Origin: Laterigemmans sp052161645
GTDB taxonomy: Bacteria > Planctomycetota > Planctomycetia > Pirellulales > Pirellulaceae
NCBI GenBank assembly: GCA_052161645.1
Contig: CP197414.1
Length of the DNA: 64,000 bases
Direction: 5' to 3' (one strand)
The notes beneath the pieces were generated by a model that was given only the letters and a program-made list of their open reading frames with translations, had not been told where the DNA came from and did no database searches. Of this stretch, positions 8,638 to 17,784 are shown piece by piece (the first letter of the stretch is position 1; every line of letters begins with the position of its first letter). Position numbers and translations under genes: made by a program.

Positions 8638-9324
8638 ATGGTGAAATCTGTTTCGCAAGCAGTTCTGGTGGCACGCCAGATTTCGAAATCGTACAAAATC
8701 GGTGGTGAACAACGCTGCGTACTACGCGAGGTGGACTTTTACGCGGATGCGGGTGAGTGCGTGTTCTTGTCGGGCCCCTCAGGAAGCGGTAAAAGCACTT
8801 TGCTATCCATTCTTGGCTGTCTGCTGGAGGCCGAGTCAGGTTCGGTGACGATTATGGAGCGTCGCGTGGATAACTTGAGTGTTGCTCAGCGAACATCGGT
8901 ACGCCGCCAGATGATTGGTTTTGTATTTCAACGCTTTCAATTAATCCGCGGTTTATCGGCAGAAGACAACGTGGCGGTTCCCCTCACGATGCAGGGTTAT
9001 TCATTAAGCGAGGCTCGCGACCGGGCGGGCGAGTTGTTGCAACGTGTTGGATTGGAATTGCACCGTAAGCAGTTGCCTACCGCAATGAGTCCCGGGCAGT
9101 GTCAACGTGTGGCATTGGCGCGGGCAGTGATCACCTCGCCCACGTTAGTTTTGGCGGACGAACCGACTGCAGCACTCGATGGCAAGTCGGGAATGGAGGT
9201 CATGGAATTACTAAAGGAACTCATCGCAGCGACAAACTCCGCGACCATTGTGGTTACCCATGATCCACGAATTGTGCGGTATGCCGATCGAGTCTGCGAG
9301 ATAGAAAACGGGCAATTCAAGTGA
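8638..9324 (+). CDS. DevA-type ABC transporter ATPase (LolD/MacB family)
   Basis: 228 residues. Walker A GPSGSGKST (46-54), Q-loop in FVFQRFQL (Gln98), ABC signature MSPGQCQRVALARA (variant SPGQ instead of SGGQ, 150-163), Walker B LVLADEP (170-176) and switch His208 in VVTHDPR. The start at ATG 8638 is chosen because it follows the permease stop by 8 nt; a longer upstream frame would overlap the permease. The end overlaps the next gene by 4 nt (GTGA). It supplies energy for the exporter. Confidence 0.88.
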   Translation: MVKSVSQAVLVARQISKSYKIGGEQRCVLREVDFYADAGECVFLSGPSGSGKSTLLSILGCLLEAESGSVTIMERRVDNLSVAQRTSVRRQMIGFVFQRFQLIRGLSAEDNVAVPLTMQGYSLSEARDRAGELLQRVGLELHRKQLPTAMSPGQCQRVALARAVITSPTLVLADEPTAALDGKSGMEVMELLKELIAATNSATIVVTHDPRIVRYADRVCEIENGQFK

Positions 9325-10364
9325 AAACCAGTATCGTCGTAATCACTGTTATTGCCATCTATGGTACCGCAATTCTTTTATATGAGCAGCGTCGCCAGCA
9401 ATCGATAGCCAATGATGGCTTGATTAATGAGCCTGCGATTTATCATGAATTAGTCGGCCACTCGGTGCACGCTAACGGATGGGTCGAAGCGCGCTCGGAG
9501 GCGGTCTCAATGCGAGCGCGTATTGCCGAGCAAATTGTTGGTGTCCATGTGGTCCGAGGCCAGTGGGTTACTGCGAATCAACCATTGGTAAGTCTCGATT
9601 CGGGTCATTTTGCCAAGGAGCGTGACTTGGCGGCTGCGATGCTTCGTGAAGCAATTGCCCGCAAGAGTCTTATTGAGAACGGTTTTCGTGATAGCGAAAT
9701 CGAAACGGCCCGGCAAGAATTTTTGGCCGCCAAGGCCAGGACAGTGGGGGTTGAAAAAGCTTACTTCCGTGCTCGAAATTTGGTGGAACAAGGGGCGGAG
9801 AGTCCACAGCGACTAGAGGATCTCGAGTCTCAAGTGACAGCGTTACGGTCGCTGGCGTTTGCGGCTAAAGGGCGTCTTGAGACGCGTGTACAACCGCCAC
9901 GCGAAGATGAGCTAATGCAGGCTGATGCGATGATAGGAGCTGCTAGAGCCCGACTTGATCTGTCGCAGATTCAATTGGATCGAACTCGAATCGTGGCGCC
10001 TTTCGAGAGCCAAGTTCTGGCCGTTAATGCTAAAGTCGGCGAATTGGCCGGTCCAAATGACGATCAGGCATTGATCGTGCTTGCCGATACTAAGCAAAAG
10101 AGGGTGGTAGCGGAAGTTGACGAGTTTGATGTGCTAAACATCCAAATAGGTCAGAGATGCAAGATTTCTGCTGACGCGGCTCCTGGAGTGCACTTTGTTG
10201 GGACGATCGTTGAAATCGAACCTCGGATGAATCCGAAACGGATATATGCGCACCGGTCAGGTGAGCGAGTTGACACGGTTAGCCGTCGCGTTTGGATTGG
10301 TCTGGATACGAAAACCGAGCTTCCTATCGGATTACCTGTGGAGGTGTCGATTCAGATTAATTAG
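9321..10364 (+). CDS. DevB-type periplasmic adaptor (HlyD/MFP family)
   Basis: 347 residues, GTG start overlapping the ATPase stop (GTGA). N-terminal membrane anchor (about 5-21), then a barrel-sandwich half (HANGWVEARSEAVSMRARIAEQIVGVHVVRGQWV), a long alpha-helical hairpin (about 95-195), the return lipoyl half (TRIVAPFESQVLAVNAKVGE) and a beta-barrel domain. It would bridge the permease to an outer-membrane channel. No TolC is in the operon; the TolC-like protein at 29.6-32.6 kb is the only candidate in this window, and the link is unproven. Confidence 0.85.
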   Translation: MKTSIVVITVIAIYGTAILLYEQRRQQSIANDGLINEPAIYHELVGHSVHANGWVEARSEAVSMRARIAEQIVGVHVVRGQWVTANQPLVSLDSGHFAKERDLAAAMLREAIARKSLIENGFRDSEIETARQEFLAAKARTVGVEKAYFRARNLVEQGAESPQRLEDLESQVTALRSLAFAAKGRLETRVQPPREDELMQADAMIGAARARLDLSQIQLDRTRIVAPFESQVLAVNAKVGELAGPNDDQALIVLADTKQKRVVAEVDEFDVLNIQIGQRCKISADAAPGVHFVGTIVEIEPRMNPKRIYAHRSGERVDTVSRRVWIGLDTKTELPIGLPVEVSIQIN

Positions 10365-10484
10365 GCTGGAACACATGGTTGTGAGTGGTCGTGGACCAAC
10401 GTTTGCTCTCCGTTAAAGACACTGCTCGACTGCTCGAAGATTCGCCTGTACATTTGGATCCTAACGGACGTTAAAAAACTATTG

Positions 10485-11141
10485 ATGAGCAAGACCGCTA
10501 TCCTTCCTCAATATGCGCTGCTGAAGAAGCGAAATCGCTGGCGGAGACGTTTCTACATCCTCCTTGCTTGTTGGTTGATGACCACGATCCTGCTCTCGTT
10601 TCGGCCTGTCCGGGGGGGGATTGCTTACCCGCTTTTCGTGCATGACCCCGACGCTGCGGGTGACGCTGCATACGTGATGGCAGACGGATACGCTTACTGG
10701 GAACGCGTCCGTGCTGCATCTGATCTCTACCATATGGGGCGTGTGCCGAGGCTGATCGTACTGGCGGAAAATGAACCCGCAGGTTATAGTTTCGTACAAA
10801 AGAGCACGCAAACACGACTGCAACGTACCATTGAGTACTTCGGCTTGCTCGGCGTCCCCGCCGAAGATATCTCAACAGTGAGCGTGCCATCTTCTGCGAT
10901 GTTCGGTTCGCTTAGCGAGGCGAGAGCAGTCGCAAAACAAGAGCCAGACCTACGACGCTTGGTTGTCGTCACGTCTGCGGCTCACACCCGCCGCAGTCAA
11001 CTTTCCTTTCGCCGCTCAATGCCACCTCAAGTTGAAATTCAATGTTTTGCGGCGTCCCAACCCGGAGAAAGTGTCGAAATCGACGGACCATTGTGGATTG
11101 AATATGCCAAGCTCGCGGTGTATTTTTTTGTCGCCAGGTGA
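10485..11141 (+). CDS. YdcF/ElyC-like (DUF218) membrane-associated protein
   Basis: 218 residues from ATG 10485 (a TTG just before it is an alternative). An N-terminal membrane helix (about 20-40) is followed by a DUF218-like alpha/beta domain with periodic substrate-loop features: MADGYAYWERVRAASDLYHMGRVPRLIV, a Ser/Ala-rich turn (SLSEARAVAKQ) and RLVVVTSAAHTRRSQLSFRR. DUF218 proteins are linked to envelope polysaccharide and peptidoglycan precursor metabolism, with biochemistry mostly unknown. It follows the adaptor by 120 nt on the same strand and is probably the last gene of the exporter operon. Confidence 0.7.
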   Translation: MSKTAILPQYALLKKRNRWRRRFYILLACWLMTTILLSFRPVRGGIAYPLFVHDPDAAGDAAYVMADGYAYWERVRAASDLYHMGRVPRLIVLAENEPAGYSFVQKSTQTRLQRTIEYFGLLGVPAEDISTVSVPSSAMFGSLSEARAVAKQEPDLRRLVVVTSAAHTRRSQLSFRRSMPPQVEIQCFAASQPGESVEIDGPLWIEYAKLAVYFFVAR

Positions 11142-11230
11142 CCGCGCGCCGCTGCGGGGAGGTAGGCTAATCAACCTATTGCGGTCTTAATCAACAAAGT
11201 TTATGCCTCCCAAGTTCTCGCCGTTTCGAA

Positions 11231-12529
11231 TCAATTGAAAAGCTGACGAATTCCAAAAGTAAAGAAAGATATAATGCCAAAATTGAGGATTTCTTCTTTG
11301 CAGGAGTAACGCAGTAGAAGTTTGTCTCCGGGTTGGACGAGCAAGCGTTCTTGTTCGTCTTTGATGGCTTTTGCTAAATCAACCTCGATGGCATATTGAG
11401 TTCCGTCGGGACGTTGTCTGAAGATAAACAATTGTGAAGGGATGACGCCCGTCCCGGGCATCATGCCTCCGCCTCCGCCTCCGCCACCGCCTCCGCCAGC
11501 TGACTGAGCGTTTCCATAAGAGTAGCCAGCAATCGCCATTGCGGCGAAGATGTCCACATCGTAATCACGAGGTAGGAGATGCTCACCGCCGGGTAGCATT
11601 CCGGCAGTGTAAAACACTTCCGTTTGACGGTTTGCAATGTAGATTGTGTCGCCACTCTCTAGGATGACCGAGTTTGGGTCGAGTTCCAGTTGTGTGCCGC
11701 GGGGGACGCGCATCGGAATCACCAAATCGGCCGAACCAAACGAATGGGTTTCGATGGATTCTGTGCAGTGGCCCGGAGGTAAGGTCTGAAAAGAGGTGCC
11801 GGGAATCAGAATAGTCTGGTTTGGTGGCGACAAATTCCGATGCGATTGTCGGTAGACTTGAATCTCATTCTTCGCGGCAAGTCCTGGGAGCCCACCGGTT
11901 GCCATCAACGCTCCCAGAATATCATTTTGATACGCGGGAAGGTCCACCGTCATGCCAGCGGCCGCGTGGTCGTTGCCGAGGGGGCTTTGTCGGCCCGTAT
12001 CTTCTCGGATCACCGTGACGAGATAGGTGCGAGCTCTTAGTAGGGTGACGACCGGATACGTTTGTTGGTCACGGAGAACATTTTCAACCAAATAGCTGCG
12101 TCGGATTGCCTCCGCCGCCTCTTCAACCGAAAGCCCGGCAACGTTGAGTGGCTCTATCGATGGGAGGGTGATTTTACCACTTTCTTGCACGGCAACGGGA
12201 AAGCCGATGGAGGGTTGCAGATCGCTGCCCGGTTCTGGAAAGTGGATTGGGGGAAGTTGGGGCACTTGTTGCGGTGGATTAAAAGGGATGACTCCGGGCA
12301 CATAGATCGAGAGCACATCTCCGGCCGCCAGCCGATAGGTCTCGGGACGCGGCTGTGAGAGCTGGGTCACGTCGATCGGAACTAGATCCCTTTTGGCCTC
12401 ACCGCGAGCATCGGGCGGGAGGCAGTTAGCGGGTACGCCTCGAATCGGAAAGGTCAGTGAAGAACATCCTGTCAGGCATCCTTGCATAAGTAGGAAACCC
12501 ACCGCTGACATCATCTGTAGCTTACTCAT
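11231..12529 (-). CDS. Wza-type polysaccharide export outer-membrane lipoprotein
   Basis: 432 residues. Lipoprotein signal with lipobox LTGC (Cys22). A Poly_export domain starts at YRLAAGDVLSIYVPG, followed by SLBB-like modules (ITLPSIEPLNVAGLSVEEAAEAI; DILGALMATGGLPGLA; LESGDTIYIANR). A run of eleven glycines (about 345-355) interrupts the last module before LFIFRQRPDGTQYAIEVDLAKAI and LLVQPGDKLLLRY. It would form the outer-membrane outlet for capsule or exopolysaccharide and partner the Wzz-type protein at the window's left end. It is transcribed convergently to the exporter operon. Confidence 0.88.
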   Translation of the reverse strand: MSKLQMMSAVGFLLMQGCLTGCSSLTFPIRGVPANCLPPDARGEAKRDLVPIDVTQLSQPRPETYRLAAGDVLSIYVPGVIPFNPPQQVPQLPPIHFPEPGSDLQPSIGFPVAVQESGKITLPSIEPLNVAGLSVEEAAEAIRRSYLVENVLRDQQTYPVVTLLRARTYLVTVIREDTGRQSPLGNDHAAAGMTVDLPAYQNDILGALMATGGLPGLAAKNEIQVYRQSHRNLSPPNQTILIPGTSFQTLPPGHCTESIETHSFGSADLVIPMRVPRGTQLELDPNSVILESGDTIYIANRQTEVFYTAGMLPGGEHLLPRDYDVDIFAAMAIAGYSYGNAQSAGGGGGGGGGGGMMPGTGVIPSQLFIFRQRPDGTQYAIEVDLAKAIKDEQERLLVQPGDKLLLRYSCKEEILNFGIISFFTFGIRQLFN

Positions 12530-12846
12530 TATGCTCTCTCATGACTGACGAATCCATTCGTCGACCGCCGACTCATTCGGCCGTCTTATGTGTTCCTTCG
12601 ACAATGCGAGGCAAGTCAAGCCAGTGCACAGCCGAGGATCGGCATCGATTCCTGAGCAGGTTCCCTCGCAGAACCTAAGACCAGCAAAACTGGACTCTCG
12701 GGAGGGTGGGGCGCATCATCGCCAGGGTGGAGTGGATTAGGAAGGGTGGTTAAACGGTGAGTGACGTCGGGTTAGGCTGGATGGCCGGAGCAAGATCCAG
12801 CTTGAAATTACGCTTTCTATTCAATGAGGCATTAATTCTCAGTAGT

Positions 12847-14160
12847 TCAAGTAGTCCAGTCACGGGATGCCCTGGAGCAGAGCAGGTTTGCTTGGTCATC
12901 GTCAATGAATGTCTCGGTTGCTGGGTCAATTCTGAGCTTGCGCTGCAAGATCCAAGCGATTGCCGCGGCATGGCACGCGATATGGGAGTGACGCATGACT
13001 TGTGGATTTGCGTTCGCCGGTTTTCGAGAGCGGACGCAATCGAAAAAATTGCGAGAGTGAGCCGTAACGTCAAGTCCGCGAACTTGTTTGCTTGATTTCG
13101 GTAGTTGAGCGTCGAGGGTGGATGAGGAGGTGACAATTTCACCGCTGTCGCCCGTTTCCACCCAGCCCGCATCACCGATAAAACGTACTGGACAGGTACC
13201 CAGGCGAGTAATGTAATGGGGGGACCGATCACCGAATGGATCAGGTAGGAAATCAATGATTAATTCGACGCCATTCGAGTAGCGGCAGATGATATTCTTC
13301 TCTTTGGGTTCATATTCTATGGGTAATGTATCATCCGCTTGGTTGGCCCATTGGCAGAGGTCAACCGTGTGGGCGCCCCAGTCCAGCAGGCGAGCCCCGG
13401 AGTCAAAGTCCCACTGACCGCGCCAGCCGCCATTGACATACTGTTCGTTATAAGGCCGCCAAGGTGCGGGGCCCAGCCACAAGTTCCAGTCAACCATGTC
13501 AATTGGCGGTGTGGCTTGGCTGGGAAGCCAGGAATTGTCGAGGACCGGCTGATAGACGGACGCGTGTAGCGTGCGTAGTTTTCCAAGCTTGCCCTGGTGT
13601 GCCAGATCGACTGCTGCGCCGAAATTGGGGACGCTGCGACGTTGTGTGCCGGCTTGGAACACCCGTTCGGTGCGTTGCATCGTGTCGGCTAATTGCTGGC
13701 AATCGGCGATCGTGATGCCACAAGGTTTTTCACTGTAGACATCTTTTCCTGCTTCGGCGGCCAGGATTGAAGCGGCAGCGTGCCAGCGATCTCCCGTTGC
13801 AATTAAGACGGTATCGATGTCCTTACGACTGAGCAGTTCTCGAAAATCCCGGTGGAGCTCGCAGTCCGCATTGCCGTAGTGAGTGTCAACGAGTTTCTTG
13901 CCCGCCTGCCGACGATTCTCTTGCACTTCGGCAATCGCGATGCAACGAATGTCGGCGAGTTGCAGCATAGCTTTGAGATCATAGGTGCAGCGAGGGCCAA
14001 TTCCGATCACGCCCAGCGTGATGCGATCATTGGGGCTCGTGGCAGCTGAAGTAGTGTTGGGGTTGAGGTGGAAGCCACCGGTGAGTGCCCCAGCGGAAGC
14101 TGCGGTGAGCGTGCTGAGTACTTGTCGGCGGGTCTGTTGGGTGCGAGAAGGCATCGTCAT
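12847..14160 (-). CDS. Tat-exported Gfo/Idh/MocA family oxidoreductase
   Basis: 437 residues. Twin-arginine-type leader (QTRRQVLSTLTAASAGALTGG). Rossmann fold start ITLGVIGIGPRCTYDL, the family lysine motif EKP (VYSEKPCGI), then a C-terminal alpha/beta domain with WNLWLGPAPWRPYNEQY and DWGAHTVDLCQWA. This planctomycete-expanded group probably carries a tightly bound NAD(P) and acts on sugars in the periplasm; the substrate is unknown. Flanked by unrelated genes, so probably monocistronic. Confidence 0.85.
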   Translation of the reverse strand: MTMPSRTQQTRRQVLSTLTAASAGALTGGFHLNPNTTSAATSPNDRITLGVIGIGPRCTYDLKAMLQLADIRCIAIAEVQENRRQAGKKLVDTHYGNADCELHRDFRELLSRKDIDTVLIATGDRWHAAASILAAEAGKDVYSEKPCGITIADCQQLADTMQRTERVFQAGTQRRSVPNFGAAVDLAHQGKLGKLRTLHASVYQPVLDNSWLPSQATPPIDMVDWNLWLGPAPWRPYNEQYVNGGWRGQWDFDSGARLLDWGAHTVDLCQWANQADDTLPIEYEPKEKNIICRYSNGVELIIDFLPDPFGDRSPHYITRLGTCPVRFIGDAGWVETGDSGEIVTSSSTLDAQLPKSSKQVRGLDVTAHSRNFFDCVRSRKPANANPQVMRHSHIACHAAAIAWILQRKLRIDPATETFIDDDQANLLCSRASRDWTT

Positions 14161-14874
14161 TGTCCATTTAATGGGCGAGATTTTCGCATAGCGGTGTGAA
14201 GGGTCGTGGTTTGTTCGAGCCCTCAGTATAAAGCATGGGTAATTGGTGAGCGAATTTCCCGCCCGGTTTTTTGTGCTGGGGTTGTTTTGGTATCTGGTTC
14301 GCTTAGTGCGAGTAGCGAGTTTTTTGGAACTGTTCTTTTGATCATTTTCAGGATGAATGAATTACCAAATACGGAATTTTAATTCGCTGTCGCGCATGTG
14401 GAAAGCCGATAGGAACTCACGAAGGGAGCGATCGGTGCGTGGACCTGCCCCGAAACGCTTCGAGTCGCGCCCTTTGAGTTTCCGAGGGATTGCGAGTAAG
14501 GATCGATGCGTTTACTCTGCCCAGTGACGCTTCTTCCTTGCTCGCGTCCCGCGGGGCTAGATTCCAGGAGAGGCATCATGCCCGCCTGATTTTCACAGGC
14601 TTTCTATTGCCCACCGCGTGCTAATTCGCGGGTACAGGTTGGGTCAAGAACTACCGCCAGGCCCGTGTCCTGTCTCATTGCAGGGGGGGCGTCTTTGCCG
14701 GCTAGTTTATCGGTTATACTGATCATGAATTCTTTCACTTGCGACCGGTGCTCGATTTACTTTTGCTGAGCCCCGGGCCGGGCAGGCAGCGTGAATGGAT
14801 TTTTGTCGCCTTCTCGGTAGCAGCGGTTGTTCGAGTAGGCTGTGCTATTTTTTCACGTCTCTGGAAAAGTTTTT
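14161..14874. other. 714-bp spacer
   Basis: No gene is supported. The right part should include the yceI-type gene promoter: TATACT at 14715-14720 is a plausible -10 but lacks a good -35. I recognise no RNA gene. Confidence 0.4.
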
Positions 14875-15423
14875 ATGTTAATGCGTGCAACGGTTGTAAT
14901 GCTTAGTTTGGTTTCTGTGGTTGGCGTCGCCAATGCGGCAGAAAGCTTAACGCTTGACACCAAAAAGTCGAAGATTGAGTTTGTGGGAGCAAAGCCCGAT
15001 GGAAAGCATGCGGGTGGATTTAAGGAGTTTACAGCGAAGGCGATGGCTGATTTTGAAGATCCCACGAAGGGATCTTTGGAGATTGAGATTGCAACTGCAA
15101 GTTTGTGGTCGGACGCCGAGAAATTAACGAGTCATTTGAAGAATCCCGATTTCTTCGATGTCCGCAAGCACCCGAAAATCAATTTCAAATCGACACAAAT
15201 TGTCCCGGGAGACGAAGCGGGGCAAGTGAAGATATTGGGTGTGATGAAAATGCTCGACAAGGAAGTTAAGGTGGAGATTCCGGCAACGGTCGAGGTCAGC
15301 GACGGCGGGGTTAAGCTGGTCAGCGACTTCAAGATCGACCGAACTAAATGGGGTATGGATTATGGTAAGGGCAAGATTAACGATGAGGTCGCCATCAAGG
15401 TGACTTTCTTGTTCACTCGTTAA
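14875..15423 (+). CDS. YceI-family periplasmic lipid-binding protein
   Basis: 182 residues. Signal peptide MLMRATVVML...GVANA (cleavage about 21/22). The lipocalin-like YceI fold is shown by LDTKKSKIEFVGAKPDGKHAGGFKEF, LTSHLKNPDFFDVRKHPKINFKST and the closing FKIDRTKWGMDYGKGKINDEVAIKVTF. YceI proteins bind isoprenoid or amphiphilic lipids in an extended beta-barrel. The start at 14875 is preferred for the signal peptide and the GGAAAAG purine run upstream. Confidence 0.9.
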   Translation: MLMRATVVMLSLVSVVGVANAAESLTLDTKKSKIEFVGAKPDGKHAGGFKEFTAKAMADFEDPTKGSLEIEIATASLWSDAEKLTSHLKNPDFFDVRKHPKINFKSTQIVPGDEAGQVKILGVMKMLDKEVKVEIPATVEVSDGGVKLVSDFKIDRTKWGMDYGKGKINDEVAIKVTFLFTR

Positions 15424-15616
15424 TTGTCGAGCCGCATTGCCAAATGCCGAGCTGCATGACGGATTGTTCAGCTCAGCATCTTGATGCGCTCAGCGAACGA
15501 TCCACCGATGGTATGTGCCCGCTCTCGCATATCGAAAGAGTTGTTATGGATGCACTTGACGTTTGCGAGGGTGAGTGGTGTATAGATTCGCGATGAGTTA
15601 TGAAGGTTTGGGATAA

Positions 15617-16519
15617 ATGGATCAGCAAATTATTATTTGGGGTGTGGCTGTTCCGGGAGTCGTCGCCTTGTTTGCTTGGCTGCTATCAATGGCAGTTGGG
15701 CGAGGCTTGAAGTCGACGATGGGTTTGGATGCTTCTGAAAAGCCGGCGACAGCGTCGGCAGTCCAGGGGAGCTTGTATGTTGTTGGTTTCAGCGTGGCGC
15801 TTGGGCTCGCATTATATGGTCGTCAGACGTGGTCGATTTGGCCGGAGGATGTTTGGCAGAGGGTGCTTTGGCCGATCTCGCTGACGGGCTTGGCAATGGC
15901 GATTGTGCTCGGCGATCGCCCCAGCCTGGAGCGCTGGCGTTGCCTGCTGGGATTGCTGGGTGCCGTAGCGACGGCTTACGTGGTGATCCCGACCGGCAGT
16001 GGCTGGGAAGACACGGTTGAATTGCATCGGTTTTGGGTGTTGGCTGTTGTCTTGAGCGCTTGCTGCAATATGTGGAGCTTGGATTGGCTGGCACGACGCG
16101 GCACTGTTCGCTGGGTCCTGCTGGTGGCGATTGCTGGACAGGGAGGGGCTGCGATGCTGGCGGGCAGCGAATTTGGCAGCTTGGCGGAGTGGCAACTGGC
16201 TGCGATCTCTGTCACCTCCGTTGCCGCCCTGATTGCGATGATTGGCGGGCAGTGGGCCGCCCTGGCGTTGCTTTATCCGGCAATGTTAATGGCCGCCGCC
16301 ACCATAGCCTCGTGGCGATTCTATTCATATACGGATTATCCCTGGTGGCTATATGCAGTCGTCTTGTTTTTGCCTTCCGCGATTGGTTTGCTTGACTTGT
16401 TGCTGCTCAGCAAGCAAAGCACTTGGATGAGAGTCTCCGTGGCTGCCGTGTTTGCTGTGATGATGCTTGCCCTGGTTGCTTGGCAGGCTTTTGGAGCCAG
16501 CGGTGAGGCGGAGTGGTAA
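15617..16519 (+). CDS. multi-pass membrane protein of unknown function
   Basis: 300 residues with about eight to nine hydrophobic segments over the whole length, few charged residues and many Trp. An opening segment MDQQIIIWGVAVPGVVALFAW leads to a basic loop (GRGLKSTMG). I recognise no motif or family. It could be a planctomycete-specific membrane protein. AAGG (15603-15606) lies about 10 nt before the ATG. Confidence 0.7.
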   Translation: MDQQIIIWGVAVPGVVALFAWLLSMAVGRGLKSTMGLDASEKPATASAVQGSLYVVGFSVALGLALYGRQTWSIWPEDVWQRVLWPISLTGLAMAIVLGDRPSLERWRCLLGLLGAVATAYVVIPTGSGWEDTVELHRFWVLAVVLSACCNMWSLDWLARRGTVRWVLLVAIAGQGGAAMLAGSEFGSLAEWQLAAISVTSVAALIAMIGGQWAALALLYPAMLMAAATIASWRFYSYTDYPWWLYAVVLFLPSAIGLLDLLLLSKQSTWMRVSVAAVFAVMMLALVAWQAFGASGEAEW

Positions 16520-16563
16520 TTGGTTGTGTTGATCTGCAAGCGTTGGGGACCGCAAGACCACAC

Positions 16564-16983
16564 TTAAGGATTTGTGTTGGGGGGGCGTGCCGAGAGCTCT
16601 TTACGCTTGTTTACGGGACGTTCGCTTTCGGGCATTGTTGTCTCGTATTTTGAGGCGCTGTCGTAAGCGTTTTGCACTTCTTTTGCTAGGGATTCGAGCT
16701 GGGCTTTGTGGTGGAGCGATTGGTTTTCCAGCGAGTCGATGACGCGCTGCTTAACTTGTACAGCCAATGGAGTGGAATAGGCTTGGTGGCGTTTCCACCC
16801 ATTGATAACAAGGGCTTTTGTCAATTGGTCGATTCGTGCTTGGTCGAACTCTGAGTTCGCCAGTAGCGAGTCGCGACAAATCGTGGTGATTTCATCGAGA
16901 ATCCGTTCGATTTCGGGAGTGGAATCTTCCATACCGGTTGTTCGCTTTGGGCTCGAGGGAAATGGGTTTTTCGGTTGCATCAT
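16564..16983 (-). CDS. hypothetical helical protein
   Basis: 139 residues, soluble, charged and predicted mostly helical (ILDEITTICRDSLLANSEFDQARIDQL; QSLHHKAQLESLAKEVQNAYDSA). No family recognised. It lies between a membrane protein and the GlsB-like gene, whose start is about 300 nt upstream on the same strand. Confidence 0.55.
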   Translation of the reverse strand: MMQPKNPFPSSPKRTTGMEDSTPEIERILDEITTICRDSLLANSEFDQARIDQLTKALVINGWKRHQAYSTPLAVQVKQRVIDSLENQSLHHKAQLESLAKEVQNAYDSASKYETTMPESERPVNKRKELSARPPNTNP

Positions 16984-17001
16984 ATTGGCTGAGCTAGCGG
17001 G

Positions 17002-17035
17002 CGTGATGGGCTAGCGGGCGTGATGAGCAGATCGG
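17002..17035. repeat. two-copy 17-nt direct repeat
   Basis: GCTAGCGGGCGTGATG occurs twice in tandem immediately around the GlsB-like stop codon, and the copies extend the 3' end. Confidence 0.5.
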
Positions 17036-17280
17036 CGACCGGCATAGCCGCTGAGGGCGATCAGAATCACGGCGCCCAAGAGGGAGCCTATCCAGCCGCT
17101 GGCTTGGAGCGGTTCGCCACCGAAAATCAAGTACGCCGCAAATCCTCCGACGAATGACCCAGCGATGCCGAGCAGCATGGTGCCTAGCACCCCGATCGAT
17201 TGTTCGCCTGGCATAATGAGTCGCGCTAGAGCGCCGATGATAAGACCAAACAGCAGCCATCCAAGAATAGGTATGAGCAT
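17011..17280 (-). CDS. GlsB/YeaQ/YmgE family small membrane protein
   Basis: 89 residues with three membrane helices and the family pattern LGWLLFGLIIGALARLIMPG, LLGIAGSFVGGFAAYLIFG and GSLLGAVILIALSGYAGRR. Historically called transglycosylase-associated and often stress-induced; exact role unknown. A tandem duplication encodes the very C-terminus. Confidence 0.85.
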   Translation of the reverse strand: MLIPILGWLLFGLIIGALARLIMPGEQSIGVLGTMLLGIAGSFVGGFAAYLIFGGEPLQASGWIGSLLGAVILIALSGYAGRRSAHHAR

Positions 17281-17616
17281 GTAAATTCCCTGTGCGTGAT
17301 CACTGGCGGGCAGGAGCCAACGTGGTGTCGTGCCCCAATGAGTGATTTACAGCACAGAGTGCAAAGCTCATGCCAAGGTGATGGTGGCGGGGGCCTGGAT
17401 CGCTGCGCCGGCTGGTGATTGCTAAGCCGATTATTGCTTGAGTTACTGGTCAGTTGCTTGCAGAACGACAAATAACGAGTGTTGGTACTGCAATTGCACT
17501 AGGGCTGGCTCGTGAGCTGCCAGCGCTGCTAAATAAAAAATCGGGCAAGTTATCGGGCAGCAACAACTAAGATTCACCCAACAAGATTCACTCGACTCCG
17601 CGCAGGTGATAGAAAG

Positions 17617-17784
17617 ATGCCAAGTGAAAATCGTGTTTTAAAGATCGTCTTAGCGATTTTGTTGCCACCGGCTGCGGTCGCGGTGCACTCGGGGATCAGT
17701 GGTCAGTTTTGGCTCAACTTAATTTTGACGATTTTAGGATTCTGGATCGTGGGGATCATTCACGCACTCATCGTTGTGCTATAG
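17617..17784 (+). CDS. Pmp3/YqaE family small hydrophobic protein
   Basis: 55 residues from ATG 17617, with AGAAAG just upstream. Two helices with the family landmarks: LAILLPPAAVAV (usually ILLPPLAVF), then FWLNLILTILGFWIVGIIHALIVV (usually NxLLTLLGxxPGxIHA). The protein stabilises membrane potential under salt or cold stress in other organisms. It is easily missed because of its size. Its last codons overlap the convergent gene by 17 nt. Confidence 0.85.
   Translation: MPSENRVLKIVLAILLPPAAVAVHSGISGQFWLNLILTILGFWIVGIIHALIVVL

Noticed and set aside
14379..14579. Leftward 66-codon frame in the 14.2-14.9 kb spacer
   Set aside because: No ribosome binding site, composition like random frame, no hydrophobic or domain pattern.
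17768..17784. Possible frameshift because the Pmp3 gene and the leftward gene overlap
   Set aside because: Both frames are intact; a 17-nt convergent overlap is normal in compact genomes.
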